DNA of 10,014 nucleotides, taken from the NCBI GenBank assembly GCA_029260695.1, contig JAJDCT010000030.1, positions 1-10,014 on the forward strand, in the 5' to 3' direction. This stretch comes from Phycisphaeraceae bacterium (GTDB taxonomy: Bacteria > Planctomycetota > Phycisphaerae > Phycisphaerales > Phycisphaeraceae). The translations under genes and the position numbers were made by a program. Below are positions 1 to 5,181 of the stretch, in pieces. Under the pieces are notes generated by a model, which saw only the letters and a program-made list of their open reading frames with translations, made no database searches and was not told the DNA's origin. Every line of letters begins with the position of its first letter. Within the stretch, counting starts at the first letter, position 1.

Positions 1-1
1 T

Positions 2-103
2 CACGACGGCGACGGCCAGCTGCCTGAGTATCCGCTGATTAAAAGGACCGGGACTCACGGGCTGCCCCCACGGAACGCCACACTCAAAAGGTGTGGCCGG
101 TGA
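2..103 (+). CDS. Possible C-terminal end of an unidentified protein (partial, 5' end outside window)
   Basis: An open frame enters at the left edge and stops with TGA at 101-103, giving 33 residues. It begins HDGDGQLPEY, which resembles the D-x-D-G-x-L calcium-binding loop of EF-hand or dockerin-like segments common in secreted planctomycete proteins. Nothing else supports it: the piece is short, its last residues (ATLKRCGR) do not look like a conserved end, and part of the 3' end coincides with a 7-bp hairpin at 77-97. The other two plus-strand frames stop within the first 40 bases. It could equally be non-coding. Confidence 0.3.
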   Translation, partial: HDGDGQLPEYPLIKRTGTHGLPPRNATLKRCGR

Positions 104-230
104 CGGGCCTTGCAAGCGGATCGCCCCGGCCAGATGACGGACAAACAGGACGCGGACTCGACCCGGTCCCGACGATCCCGCGCCTGCCGTTACCGCCGGG
201 ACCTCGTGGGGTCTTTTAGATAAGCAACTT

Positions 231-265
231 CAACCGCCAGGACGCGGAGGACGCCAACGAAAAAA
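231..265. repeat. Short-period degenerate repeat, GACGC-type, ending in an A-run
   Basis: The sequence reads as imperfect copies of a 7-10 base unit: CCGCCAG, GACGCGGAG, GACGCCAACG, followed by seven A. The whole block lacks pyrimidine-rich stretches and has no coding sense. It is followed about ten bases later by a second block of the same style (276-315). Such NCGCCAAGACGC-like tracts recur in planctomycete and other environmental genomes as intergenic repeats, from general recollection. Confidence 0.55.
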
Positions 266-275
266 AGAATCAAGC

Positions 276-315
276 ATTAACCGCAGAGGCACAGAGACGC
301 ACAGGCACAGAGGAA
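276..315. repeat. Short-period degenerate repeat, GCAGAGGC/ACAGAGAC type
   Basis: After TTAACC the sequence runs as four 8-base units: GCAGAGGC, ACAGAGAC, GCACAGGC, ACAGAGGA. They differ from each other at one to four positions. The 8-base period is not a multiple of three, so it is not a coding repeat. The sequence GTGTTAATCTGGGTAAAC follows at 329-346. Similar tracts (CCGCAGAGGCGCAGAGA and variants) are widespread in bacterial intergenic DNA and are often mis-annotated as small proteins. Their function is not known to me. Confidence 0.6.
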
Positions 316-523
316 GGCGGGGCAGCGGTGTTAATCTGGGTAAACAGTGCTCAGCAGGGCTATCCGTCAAACAAAACGATCTCCCAGAGCAGCTTCAGGG
401 GTGAATTACATAATAATAGGACTTAATAGTCTTGTAATTTCTATTAGGTCTATTACACTGGCTTTTGAAGAGTTCGGTGGTGTAACCGGGCTAAGTAAGG
501 CTCTATCGGAAGTGGAGGGGAAT

Positions 524-528
524 GGAGG
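524..528 (+). promoter_or_regulatory. Ribosome binding site that fixes the start of the secreted protein
   Basis: GGAGG with a 7-base spacer to ATG 536. It separates the true start from the longer open frame beginning at 347, whose first 63 codons have no signal-peptide character and no ribosome site. Confidence 0.75.
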
Positions 529-535
529 CATCTAT

Positions 536-1450
536 ATGTTTTCATCTCCACGTTATATATTTTGTCTATGTGTGCTCGTTTTTAGTGCAAATTCTTATGC
601 TTACCTGACAGTCGGTGAGTGGCAGCCCATCTTCAAGGGTGTAGATCATGCGACCGGCTCAACAGATGAGCCACGGCTTCAGAAAGTCACTGCTGTCAGG
701 ATTGATCTGCATGATCCGGATGTCAGGCTCATATCAACACCAGGCAATGGGGGTTTGCCGGGTGATACGACTCGCCAGTCGGGTTCTTCTTATATGACGA
801 CTACCGGTGTGCAGGTTGGTATCAATGGTCAATATATCGACCTTGCGACGGGTTATCCGTATGGTGATCTTTTCGGGCTTTCGGTGAATGAAGGGCAGGT
901 CGTTTCACCGGCTCAAGATCTGCATGCGTTGATCGGGGTTAATCCCGGCACCCTGTTAGTGACGCAGGATAATAATGCACGTATTCAACAAACGTTTCCC
1001 TCAACGGATTTGACGGGGGTGTGGACCGCCATTGAGTCCTGGGCGTATCTGCTTGTCAACGGCGTGAATACCGGTGACCCGAGATTTATACCTGGCAATA
1101 TTGAACCGCGTTCCGCGGTGGGCCTAAGTCAAGACGGAAGGTATTTAATCCTGATGACCATCGACGGCCGTCAGTCGGGTTATAGCTTAGGCGCCACTTC
1201 CTTTGAAGAGTCCCAGTGGCTCCAGCGTTTTGGTGCTTACAACGGCATCAACCTCGACGGCGGCGGCTCGACGCATTTATGGGTATCTGAAACCGGCGGC
1301 AGCACACACGCATTGAACCGCCCATCAGAGAACCGTGCGGTAAGCAATCATCTGGGTATTTACGCATTACCGTTAGTACCCGAGCCCGCCAGCGCCGGCA
1401 TGCTGATGGTACTAGGCATATCGTGCATCAGCCGTCGCCACCGCATCTAA
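536..1450 (+). CDS. Secreted phosphodiester glycosidase family (NAGPA domain) protein with PEP-CTERM anchor
   Basis: A 304-residue exported protein. Residues 1-22 form a signal peptide: a short basic start, a hydrophobic run rich in F, L, V and C, and a probable cut after NSYA. The body matches the NAGPA/phosphodiester glycosidase fold (DUF2233 group), with GINGQYID near 98, a PRSAVG segment, TIDGR, and the hallmark NLDGGGST at 239-246. The C-terminus is a PEP-CTERM sorting signal: VPEP at 281-284, a hydrophobic stretch, then SRRHRI. Family members cleave sugar phosphodiesters or act on cell-surface glycans; the substrate here is unknown. I chose ATG 536 over the earlier open frame because GGAGG at 524-528 lies 7 bases upstream and the signal peptide begins there. 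The gene and its upstream DNA are AT-richer than the neighbours, hinting at acquisition. It converges on kdsC with only 21 bases between stops. Confidence 0.85.
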   Translation: MFSSPRYIFCLCVLVFSANSYAYLTVGEWQPIFKGVDHATGSTDEPRLQKVTAVRIDLHDPDVRLISTPGNGGLPGDTTRQSGSSYMTTTGVQVGINGQYIDLATGYPYGDLFGLSVNEGQVVSPAQDLHALIGVNPGTLLVTQDNNARIQQTFPSTDLTGVWTAIESWAYLLVNGVNTGDPRFIPGNIEPRSAVGLSQDGRYLILMTIDGRQSGYSLGATSFEESQWLQRFGAYNGINLDGGGSTHLWVSETGGSTHALNRPSENRAVSNHLGIYALPLVPEPASAGMLMVLGISCISRRHRI

Positions 1451-1471
1451 CCCCTCTTCAAAAACCCCGCC

Positions 1472-2002
1472 CTACGCTCCCCCGAACGCCGTCAACACCG
1501 CGGCCCACTTCCCCTGTGCCCGCAGAACATGCTCGACCGCCTCACGCGCCGCACCTCGACCCCCCGGCGATTCGCTGACAAAATTCGCCGCCTCCAGCAC
1601 CTCGATCGCCGCATCGGCGACCGCCATCGGGTACCCCACGCGCTTCAGCGCCGGCAGGTCCAGGATGTCATCCCCCATAAACGCCGTCTGCTCCAACGAC
1701 ACCCGTGCCCTCTGAGCAATCGATTCGATCCCCGCCGCCTTGTCCTTGCAGCCGTGGAAGTAGTGATCGATCTTCAACTCCTCCATCCGCCTATGCACGA
1801 CCTCGCTGGAACGCGCGGTCAGCACGCCGACCTGAATCCCGCTGAACATCGCCGCACGGATGCCAAACCCATCACGGATATTGAATCGCTTCAGCTCGTT
1901 GCCGTGGTTGTCATAGACCAGCGACCCGTCAGTCAGCACGCCGTCGACGTCGAAGACTATGAGTTGGGGGTTGGGAGTTGGGGTTTGGGGGTTGGGGATA
2001 GA
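1472..2002 (-). CDS. kdsC: 3-deoxy-D-manno-octulosonate 8-phosphate phosphatase, start codon apparently lost
   Basis: HAD-superfamily phosphatase that removes phosphate from KDO-8-P, the third step of CMP-KDO synthesis. The frame carries HAD motif I (FDVDGVLTDG), motif II (LTARS), the KDKAAGIE lysine segment and motif IV (GDDILDLPAL), in KdsC order and with a KdsC-like length of about 165 residues. The 5' end is abnormal. Going upstream from motif I the frame reads LIV, then NPQ/TPTPNPQ/PNP encoded by the C-rich arm of the adjoining insert, then a TGA at 2003-2005. There is no ATG, GTG or TTG in this stretch. The first conventional start is GTG at 1939, inside motif I, and using it would delete both catalytic aspartates. 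I give the full open frame; the minimum conventional ORF is 1472-1939. It is either a pseudogene or translated by readthrough, a non-canonical start, or a start hidden by a sequence error. It lies downstream of kdsD, its pathway partner. Confidence 0.82.
   Translation of the reverse strand, partial: SIPNPQTPTPNPQLIVFDVDGVLTDGSLVYDNHGNELKRFNIRDGFGIRAAMFSGIQVGVLTARSSEVVHRRMEELKIDHYFHGCKDKAAGIESIAQRARVSLEQTAFMGDDILDLPALKRVGYPMAVADAAIEVLEAANFVSESPGGRGAAREAVEHVLRAQGKWAAVLTAFGGA
1961..2000 (+). repeat. Left arm of inverted telomere-like repeat (G-rich on plus strand)
   Basis: Five G-tracts lie at 1966-1970, 1973-1975, 1980-1983, 1987-1991 and 1994-1997, separated by TT, AGTT, TTT and TT, followed by ATAG. 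Four or more G-tracts with loops of two to four bases satisfy the usual G-quadruplex pattern. The inner part GGGGTTTGGGGGTTGGGGAT matches the inverted right arm (minus strand GGGGGTTCGGGGTTGGGGAT). Confidence 0.8.
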
Positions 2003-2371
2003 TCACCTCACCTTTGTTCGCAGGGAGCTTTGCAGCGCGTTTAACATTCGGCCGAGACGATCTGAAAATTCCATTAACTGTGTCATGCGGTCGGCCTCGA
2101 CATACTCCAGTTCGATGCACAAAGTGAAGAAGGTGTCCAATTCGGCAAGCGAGCCGCGGGAGATCGAAACAAACCGAAGATACTCTTTAGTGTGATCGCG
2201 TGCCCAACCCTCTGCGATATTGGCGGGCACGGAAACAGCCGACCGTCGCATCTGGTCACCAAGAGCAAATCGTTCCTCGGCCGGCAACTCCCGAATCAAC
2301 CGATACACTCGCTTCACGAGTTCAATGCCCATCTGCCAAACTTCAAGGTCCCGGTAACTGGTAACGCCCAT
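2003..2371 (-). CDS. Four-helix-bundle protein of the S23 / 23S rRNA intervening-sequence protein family
   Basis: This 122-residue protein has the normal family length. It opens MGVTSYRDLEVWQMGIELV, and the consensus pieces follow in order: VYRLIRELP, FALGDQMRRSAVSVPANIAEG near 40-60, YLRFVSISRGSLAELDT, and a final helix. The family (PF05635/TIGR02436) was first noted in intervening sequences of 23S rRNA. It is related in fold to the Avd accessory protein of diversity-generating retroelements, but most members are free-standing genes of unknown role. No rRNA or reverse transcriptase is present here. I see no convincing ribosome site before ATG 2371; the upstream bases are the G-rich arm followed by TTAAAATCAA. 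Its TGA stop (2003-2005) lies in the same frame as kdsC just downstream. Its translation may depend on coupling to kdsD, whose stop is 44 bases upstream. Confidence 0.9.
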   Translation of the reverse strand: MGVTSYRDLEVWQMGIELVKRVYRLIRELPAEERFALGDQMRRSAVSVPANIAEGWARDHTKEYLRFVSISRGSLAELDTFFTLCIELEYVEADRMTQLMEFSDRLGRMLNALQSSLRTKVR

Positions 2372-2378
2372 TTGATTT

Positions 2379-2416
2379 TAACCCTAATCCCCAACCCCGA
2401 ACCCCCAAATCCCAAT
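2379..2416 (-). repeat. Right arm of inverted telomere-like repeat (G-rich on minus strand)
   Basis: On the plus strand C-tracts lie at 2382-2384, 2389-2392, 2395-2398, 2402-2406 and 2411-2413. Read on the minus strand this is GGG, ATTT, GGGGG, TTC, GGGG, TT, GGGG, ATTA, GGG. It is an imperfect inverted copy of the left arm and also a potential G-quadruplex. The kdsD stop codon (2416-2418) abuts its outer end. Confidence 0.8.
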
Positions 2417-3477
2417 CAACCTTCGATCACTTTCAACGCCGCCAGGTCCTGCACGTCGATCAGACCAACAGGCTTACCCGCCTCATCCACCACAGGGATC
2501 TCATCGAAGCGGCGCTCACGCACGATACGCACGGCATCTCTTACCAGTGCGGTGTGCGGCAGGGTCGTGGGGTTTTGGGTCATCAGGTTCCGGATCGGGC
2601 CGCCCCAGACCTCCGGGCCGTGGTTGATCAGGGCCGAGCGCAGGTCGCCGTCGGTGACGATGCCCGCGAGCTTGCCGGCCTCATCAACGATCAACAACGC
2701 ACCGGCACGACGCAACCCGGCCTCTTTAGCAAACTGCTCGGCCTGGGCGTACGCCTGTTGCACACTCAGACCCATCCCGACCAACGGCTGGTTGTCGCCT
2801 GCCTTGAAACGCATCGCGTGGACCACCGGCATCAACTGCCTGCCGAGCCCACCGCCGGGATGGACCTTCTGAAAATCAGTCACACCAAAGTTACGCCGTC
2901 GGCTGACCGCCAGCGCGAGCGCATCACCCAGCGCAAGCATCGCGGTGGTGCTTGCGGTGGGCGCGAGGTTAAGCGGGCAGGCCTCGGTCACATCGCCGAC
3001 CAGCAGCGTCACCGCCGCGATCCGCGCCAGGTCACAGTCGTCCCGCCCGACCATCACGATCACCGGGACATCGTCCAACCGAAGCAGCTCCGCCAGGGTC
3101 ACGACCTCGTCGGTGTTCCCGCCGTAGGAAAGCAGCAGCACGGCGTCGCCCTTGCGGACCTTGCCCAGGTCGCCGTGCATCGCCTCAACCGGGTGCATGA
3201 AGTGAGCCGGCGTGCCGGTGGATGCGAAAGTGGCGGCGAGCTTCTGCCCGATCAAACCACTCTTACCCAGGCCCGAGACAACCAGGTTTCCTTCCTTCGC
3301 ATCAAGCACCACGTCCACCGCGGCGTGGAAAGCGTCGGTGATCTTGACGTGTCGGATGGCATCGGCCTCGGCGTCCATGACCTGCCGGGCGAACCGAGCT
3401 TGTTCGGCGGTAGAGTCGCTAGCCGGCTGGCTCTGCGGGCTCGTCCGGGGGTCGTGTTGGGGCTGGGCCTTGTTCAT
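2416..3477 (-). CDS. kdsD: Arabinose-5-phosphate isomerase (SIS domain plus two CBS domains)
   Basis: This 353-residue enzyme interconverts D-ribulose-5-phosphate and D-arabinose-5-phosphate, the entry step of KDO synthesis for LPS. A polar leader of about 25 residues precedes a SIS domain (about 55-190) with SGLGKSGLIGQK at 68-79, STGTPAHFMHP, the signature HGDLG at 101-105, and ACPLNLAPTASTTAMLALGDA at 166-186 in the usual positions. VHPGGGLGR (205-213) ends that domain, and two CBS repeats follow (about 220-283 and 297-350). The histidine of HGDLG and the adjacent residues are intact. The frame stays open to 3564, but I chose ATG 3477 because a TATAAT box lies between the two candidates and a GCAGG ribosome site precedes 3477. 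The GutQ paralogue is possible; the downstream kdsC frame favours KdsD. The gene is divergent from scpA. Confidence 0.92.
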   Translation of the reverse strand: MNKAQPQHDPRTSPQSQPASDSTAEQARFARQVMDAEADAIRHVKITDAFHAAVDVVLDAKEGNLVVSGLGKSGLIGQKLAATFASTGTPAHFMHPVEAMHGDLGKVRKGDAVLLLSYGGNTDEVVTLAELLRLDDVPVIVMVGRDDCDLARIAAVTLLVGDVTEACPLNLAPTASTTAMLALGDALALAVSRRRNFGVTDFQKVHPGGGLGRQLMPVVHAMRFKAGDNQPLVGMGLSVQQAYAQAEQFAKEAGLRRAGALLIVDEAGKLAGIVTDGDLRSALINHGPEVWGGPIRNLMTQNPTTLPHTALVRDAVRIVRERRFDEIPVVDEAGKPVGLIDVQDLAALKVIEG

Positions 3478-3501
3478 AAGGATAAACCTGCGTAAAGTGG
3501 C

Positions 3502-3534
3502 ATTATAACCGTTCATGACCGCACCTGTGGTCAA
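3502..3534 (-). promoter_or_regulatory. Candidate promoter of kdsD (-10 TATAAT)
   Basis: On the minus strand a perfect TATAAT lies at 3507-3502. The nearest good -35 is TTGACC at 3534-3529, with a spacer of 21 bases, longer than ideal, so the -10 is the better-supported half. Transcription would begin near 3495, leaving a short leader with GCAGG before ATG 3477. This supports the shorter kdsD start. Confidence 0.45.
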
Positions 3535-3609
3535 ACCCCCGGACCGCCGGACACCCCCGGACACCCGGGCAACCCCGCCCCTACCGGGCTACGTCAGGGA
3601 GATGCGTCG

Positions 3610-4686
3610 ATGGCCGGCACAACCCAGAACTACCGCGTTCAGCTCGACGCCTACGCCGGGCCTTTGGACCTGCTGCTGTACCTGGTCAAGCGACACGAGA
3701 TCGACCTGTACGACATCCCAGTCGCCGAGCTGACCGAGCAGTACCTGCATCATCTTAAGGTGATCCAGTCGATCGACGTTGATCTGGCTGGTGAGTTCCT
3801 GGTGATGGCGGCGACGCTGCTGGAGGTCAAGAGCCAGATGCTCGTGCCCTTCGTCACAGAAGAAGGCGACGAAGAAACCGCGACCGACTCGATCGAAGAC
3901 CCCGCCGACCCGCGCTACGAACTGGTGCAGCAACTGCTGGCATACAAGCGTTTCAAGGACGCCGCGATCGACCTGGAAGACCGGCAGCGCGACTGGGCCA
4001 ACCGCTTCCCCGCGCACCCGACGGCCAGGCCAGCCGACACGAGCAAGACACAGCCGGACGATCCAGATAACACAGAAAATGCTGAGCAGATCGAGATCGA
4101 CCTGGAAGACGCCAACGTCCTGGACCTCTGCGAGGCGTTCGGCCGGATCCTCGACTCCATCGGACAGAAGCCGCAGGTCGAGGTGACCTACGACGACACG
4201 CCGATCTCCCTGCACGCCGACGACATCGCAGACCGGCTGAATCGAGACGGGCCGATGACTCTGCAAAAGATCTTTCAAGGCAGGACCGGCCGCGGTGAGA
4301 TGGTCGGGCTGTTCCTGGCGGTGCTGGAGTTGGTGCGGACAAGGCGGGTCAAGGTCACGCAGGACCACGCCAGCGGCGACATCGGGCTGGAGTCCCGCCC
4401 GGAGTCTGAGCACCTGGACCCGACCACGATCGACGCGGACGCGGGCCCAACCGACTGGCGTGACCCCGATACCGGCGAGGTGGTCTACGACTGGCCCGAT
4501 GAGCAATCCCGCCAACGGGCCGACCGCCGTGCCCAGCTCAGAGCCAAACGCGGCGGGCATGATGCTGCCAGCGGGGACCAAGCGGCCGGGCAGGATGAAG
4601 CGGATTCATCAGATGACACCGACGCGGAGGATGCGGCTTCTGATGGAATCCAACCCGAGCCGGACTCAGACACCTCCCCCAACTAG
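3610..4686 (+). CDS. scpA: Segregation and condensation protein A with long acidic C-terminal tail
   Basis: ScpA is the kleisin that bridges SMC heads and binds ScpB in bacterial condensin, organising the nucleoid for segregation. The 358-residue product has the N-terminal signature YAGPLDLLLYLVKRHEIDLYDIPV (residues 15-38) through QYL, then GEFLVMAATLLEVKSQMLVP (61-80). A variable linker (about 85-165) follows, then a C-terminal winged helix (about 195-252, GPMTLQKIFQGRTGRGEMVG). After this come roughly 100 extra residues rich in D, E, S and A, well beyond the usual 240-270 residue family length. AGGGAGA at 3596-3602 is a good ribosome site for ATG 3610; an ATG at 3602 is out of frame. scpB, often adjacent, is not in this window. 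The promoter region is shared with divergent kdsD. Confidence 0.93.
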   Translation: MAGTTQNYRVQLDAYAGPLDLLLYLVKRHEIDLYDIPVAELTEQYLHHLKVIQSIDVDLAGEFLVMAATLLEVKSQMLVPFVTEEGDEETATDSIEDPADPRYELVQQLLAYKRFKDAAIDLEDRQRDWANRFPAHPTARPADTSKTQPDDPDNTENAEQIEIDLEDANVLDLCEAFGRILDSIGQKPQVEVTYDDTPISLHADDIADRLNRDGPMTLQKIFQGRTGRGEMVGLFLAVLELVRTRRVKVTQDHASGDIGLESRPESEHLDPTTIDADAGPTDWRDPDTGEVVYDWPDEQSRQRADRRAQLRAKRGGHDAASGDQAAGQDEADSSDDTDAEDAASDGIQPEPDSDTSPN

Positions 4687-4695
4687 CCCAAGACC

Positions 4696-4731
4696 GCAAA
4701 TAATCCGTATATATATAGTTACGGCGTTTGC
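4696..4731 (+). repeat. Two-tier imperfect palindrome just after scpA
   Basis: An outer stem GCAAA (4696-4700) with TTTGC (4727-4731) and an inner stem CCGTA (4705-4709) with TACGG (4720-4724) surround an AT-only core. No T-run follows, so it is not a standard intrinsic terminator. It may still mark the 3' end of the scpA transcript or serve as a protein-binding site. Confidence 0.4.
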
Positions 4732-4843
4732 AGGATGTACTCCCATAGCCCAGCACCCCACCGCATCGAGGTGACCCAACACCCACCCCGCTGGCCACGA
4801 TGAGCAAATATGTGACCCAACCAGACAAAAATCCAACCCCGAT

Positions 4844-4877
4844 TCCTATAAGTCATCCAAATACTAGTGTTATAGGA
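4844..4877 (+). repeat. 8-bp perfect inverted repeat TCCTATAA/TTATAGGA
   Basis: The arms at 4844-4851 and 4870-4877 are exact reverse complements with an 18-base loop that itself contains the palindrome ACTAGT (4863-4868). It could be an operator or the first hairpin of a structured leader. Confidence 0.5.
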
Positions 4878-4893
4878 TATACACGGCGAAGAT

Positions 4894-5021
4894 ATTTTGG
4901 GATTCCAAGATCATTGCCACGGTTTCAAGAGCGCATCATTTGCGCCTCAGGACCACTATTCAGACAATCTCACCGTGGATCCATGGCCAAGCCACAAGTT
5001 ATCGGACCAGCACGAGATAAC
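4894..5021 (+). ncRNA. Cluster of stem-loops, candidate structured leader or small RNA
   Basis: In order: stem 4894-4900/4905-4911 (ATTTTGG with CCAAGAT, one G-U pair, 4-base loop); a long-range stem CCACGGT 4917-4923 with ACCGTGG 4972-4978; nested inside it GCGCA 4931-4935 with TGCGC 4941-4945 (5-base loop); and GTTATC 4998-5003 with GATAAC 5016-5021, followed by T5 at 5033-5037. Individually such stems can occur by chance; their density in under 140 bases is suggestive. I recognise no known RNA family. Confidence 0.3.
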
Positions 5022-5047
5022 GCCCAAAAGCCTTTTTCCACAAGCGT

Positions 5048-5076
5048 TTGACCCGCGAGGGACTGTTCGTCAGAAT
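5048..5076 (+). promoter_or_regulatory. Candidate sigma-70-type promoter for the porin gene
   Basis: TTGACC at 5048-5053 and CAGAAT at 5071-5076 are separated by exactly 17 bases. The -35 matches five of six consensus bases and the -10 four of six. The transcript would start near 5083, giving a leader of about 100 bases before ATG 5182 and leaving the stem-loop cluster outside the transcript. Confidence 0.35.
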
Positions 5077-5181
5077 GCGCGCGTTGGGCGGGCGGCAAAA
5101 TTCAGAGATCAGAGGTTGCTGTCCCGATAAAGACCTAACGTACGAGAGATTTCTATCCAATTGGAACGGAGCTTATCCATC

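Larger units (their letters stand above)
104..535. other. Gap of about 430 bases without a convincing gene
   Basis: No credible gene is visible between the possible partial frame and the secreted-protein gene. The first part (104-220) is GC-rich with no clear signal. Positions 231-315 hold two blocks of short-period purine-rich repeats. From about 380 to 530 the DNA is strikingly AT-rich (runs such as TTACATAATAATAGGACTTA), unlike most of the window. The downstream gene's frame stays open back to 347, but the codons there encode an unlikely peptide, so this stretch is probably 5' regulatory DNA. I saw no well-spaced -35/-10 pair. Confidence 0.5.
1961..2416 (-). mobile_element. Candidate mini-element: S23-family gene between inverted G-rich telomere-like arms
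   Basis: About 455 bp lie between two inverted arms of GGGGTT-like repeats (1961-2000 and 2379-2416) and contain a single gene for a four-helix-bundle protein. The insert occupies the junction of two pathway genes, kdsD and kdsC, that would otherwise be adjacent. It starts immediately after the kdsD stop and ends inside the kdsC start. There is no transposase and I see no clear target-site duplication, so any mobility would depend on another machinery. Calling it a mobile element is inference from the arms, the site and the damaged neighbour. Confidence 0.5.
4687..5181. other. Stem-loop-rich gap of 495 bases before the porin gene
   Basis: I see no credible gene here. The stretch is AT-richer than both flanking genes and carries a series of inverted repeats listed separately, a candidate promoter and the porin ribosome site (CGGAG at 5167-5171, 10 bases before ATG 5182). 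A 10-base direct repeat GTGACCCAAC occurs at 4771-4780 and 4812-4821. A T5 run lies at 5033-5037. It could be a long regulated leader, a small RNA, or both. Confidence 0.5.

Noticed and set aside
77..97. Perfect 7-bp hairpin GCCACAC/GTGTGGC as a terminator
   Set aside because: No T-run follows; it overlaps the end of a possible partial coding frame, so it was not called.
195..217. GACC/GGTC followed by TTTT as a terminator
   Set aside because: Only a 4-bp stem with wobble extensions; too weak.
231..315. CRISPR array
   Set aside because: Units are 7-10 bases, contiguous and degenerate, with no spacers and no cas genes.
347..535. N-terminal extension of the secreted protein starting at 347
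   Set aside because: The true signal peptide and a GGAGG ribosome site lie at 524-536; the upstream codons encode an unlikely peptide in AT-rich non-coding DNA.
2003..2371. Diversity-generating retroelement accessory gene (Avd)
   Set aside because: Fold family is related, but there is no reverse transcriptase, template repeat or variable repeat in the window; the sequence pattern is the S23 type.
2003..2371. Intervening sequence of a 23S rRNA gene
   Set aside because: Flanks are protein-coding kdsD and kdsC, not rRNA.
3589..4581. 330-residue open frame on the minus strand
   Set aside because: It is the antisense shadow of scpA, which has clear family motifs and a ribosome site; the minus frame matches nothing recognisable.
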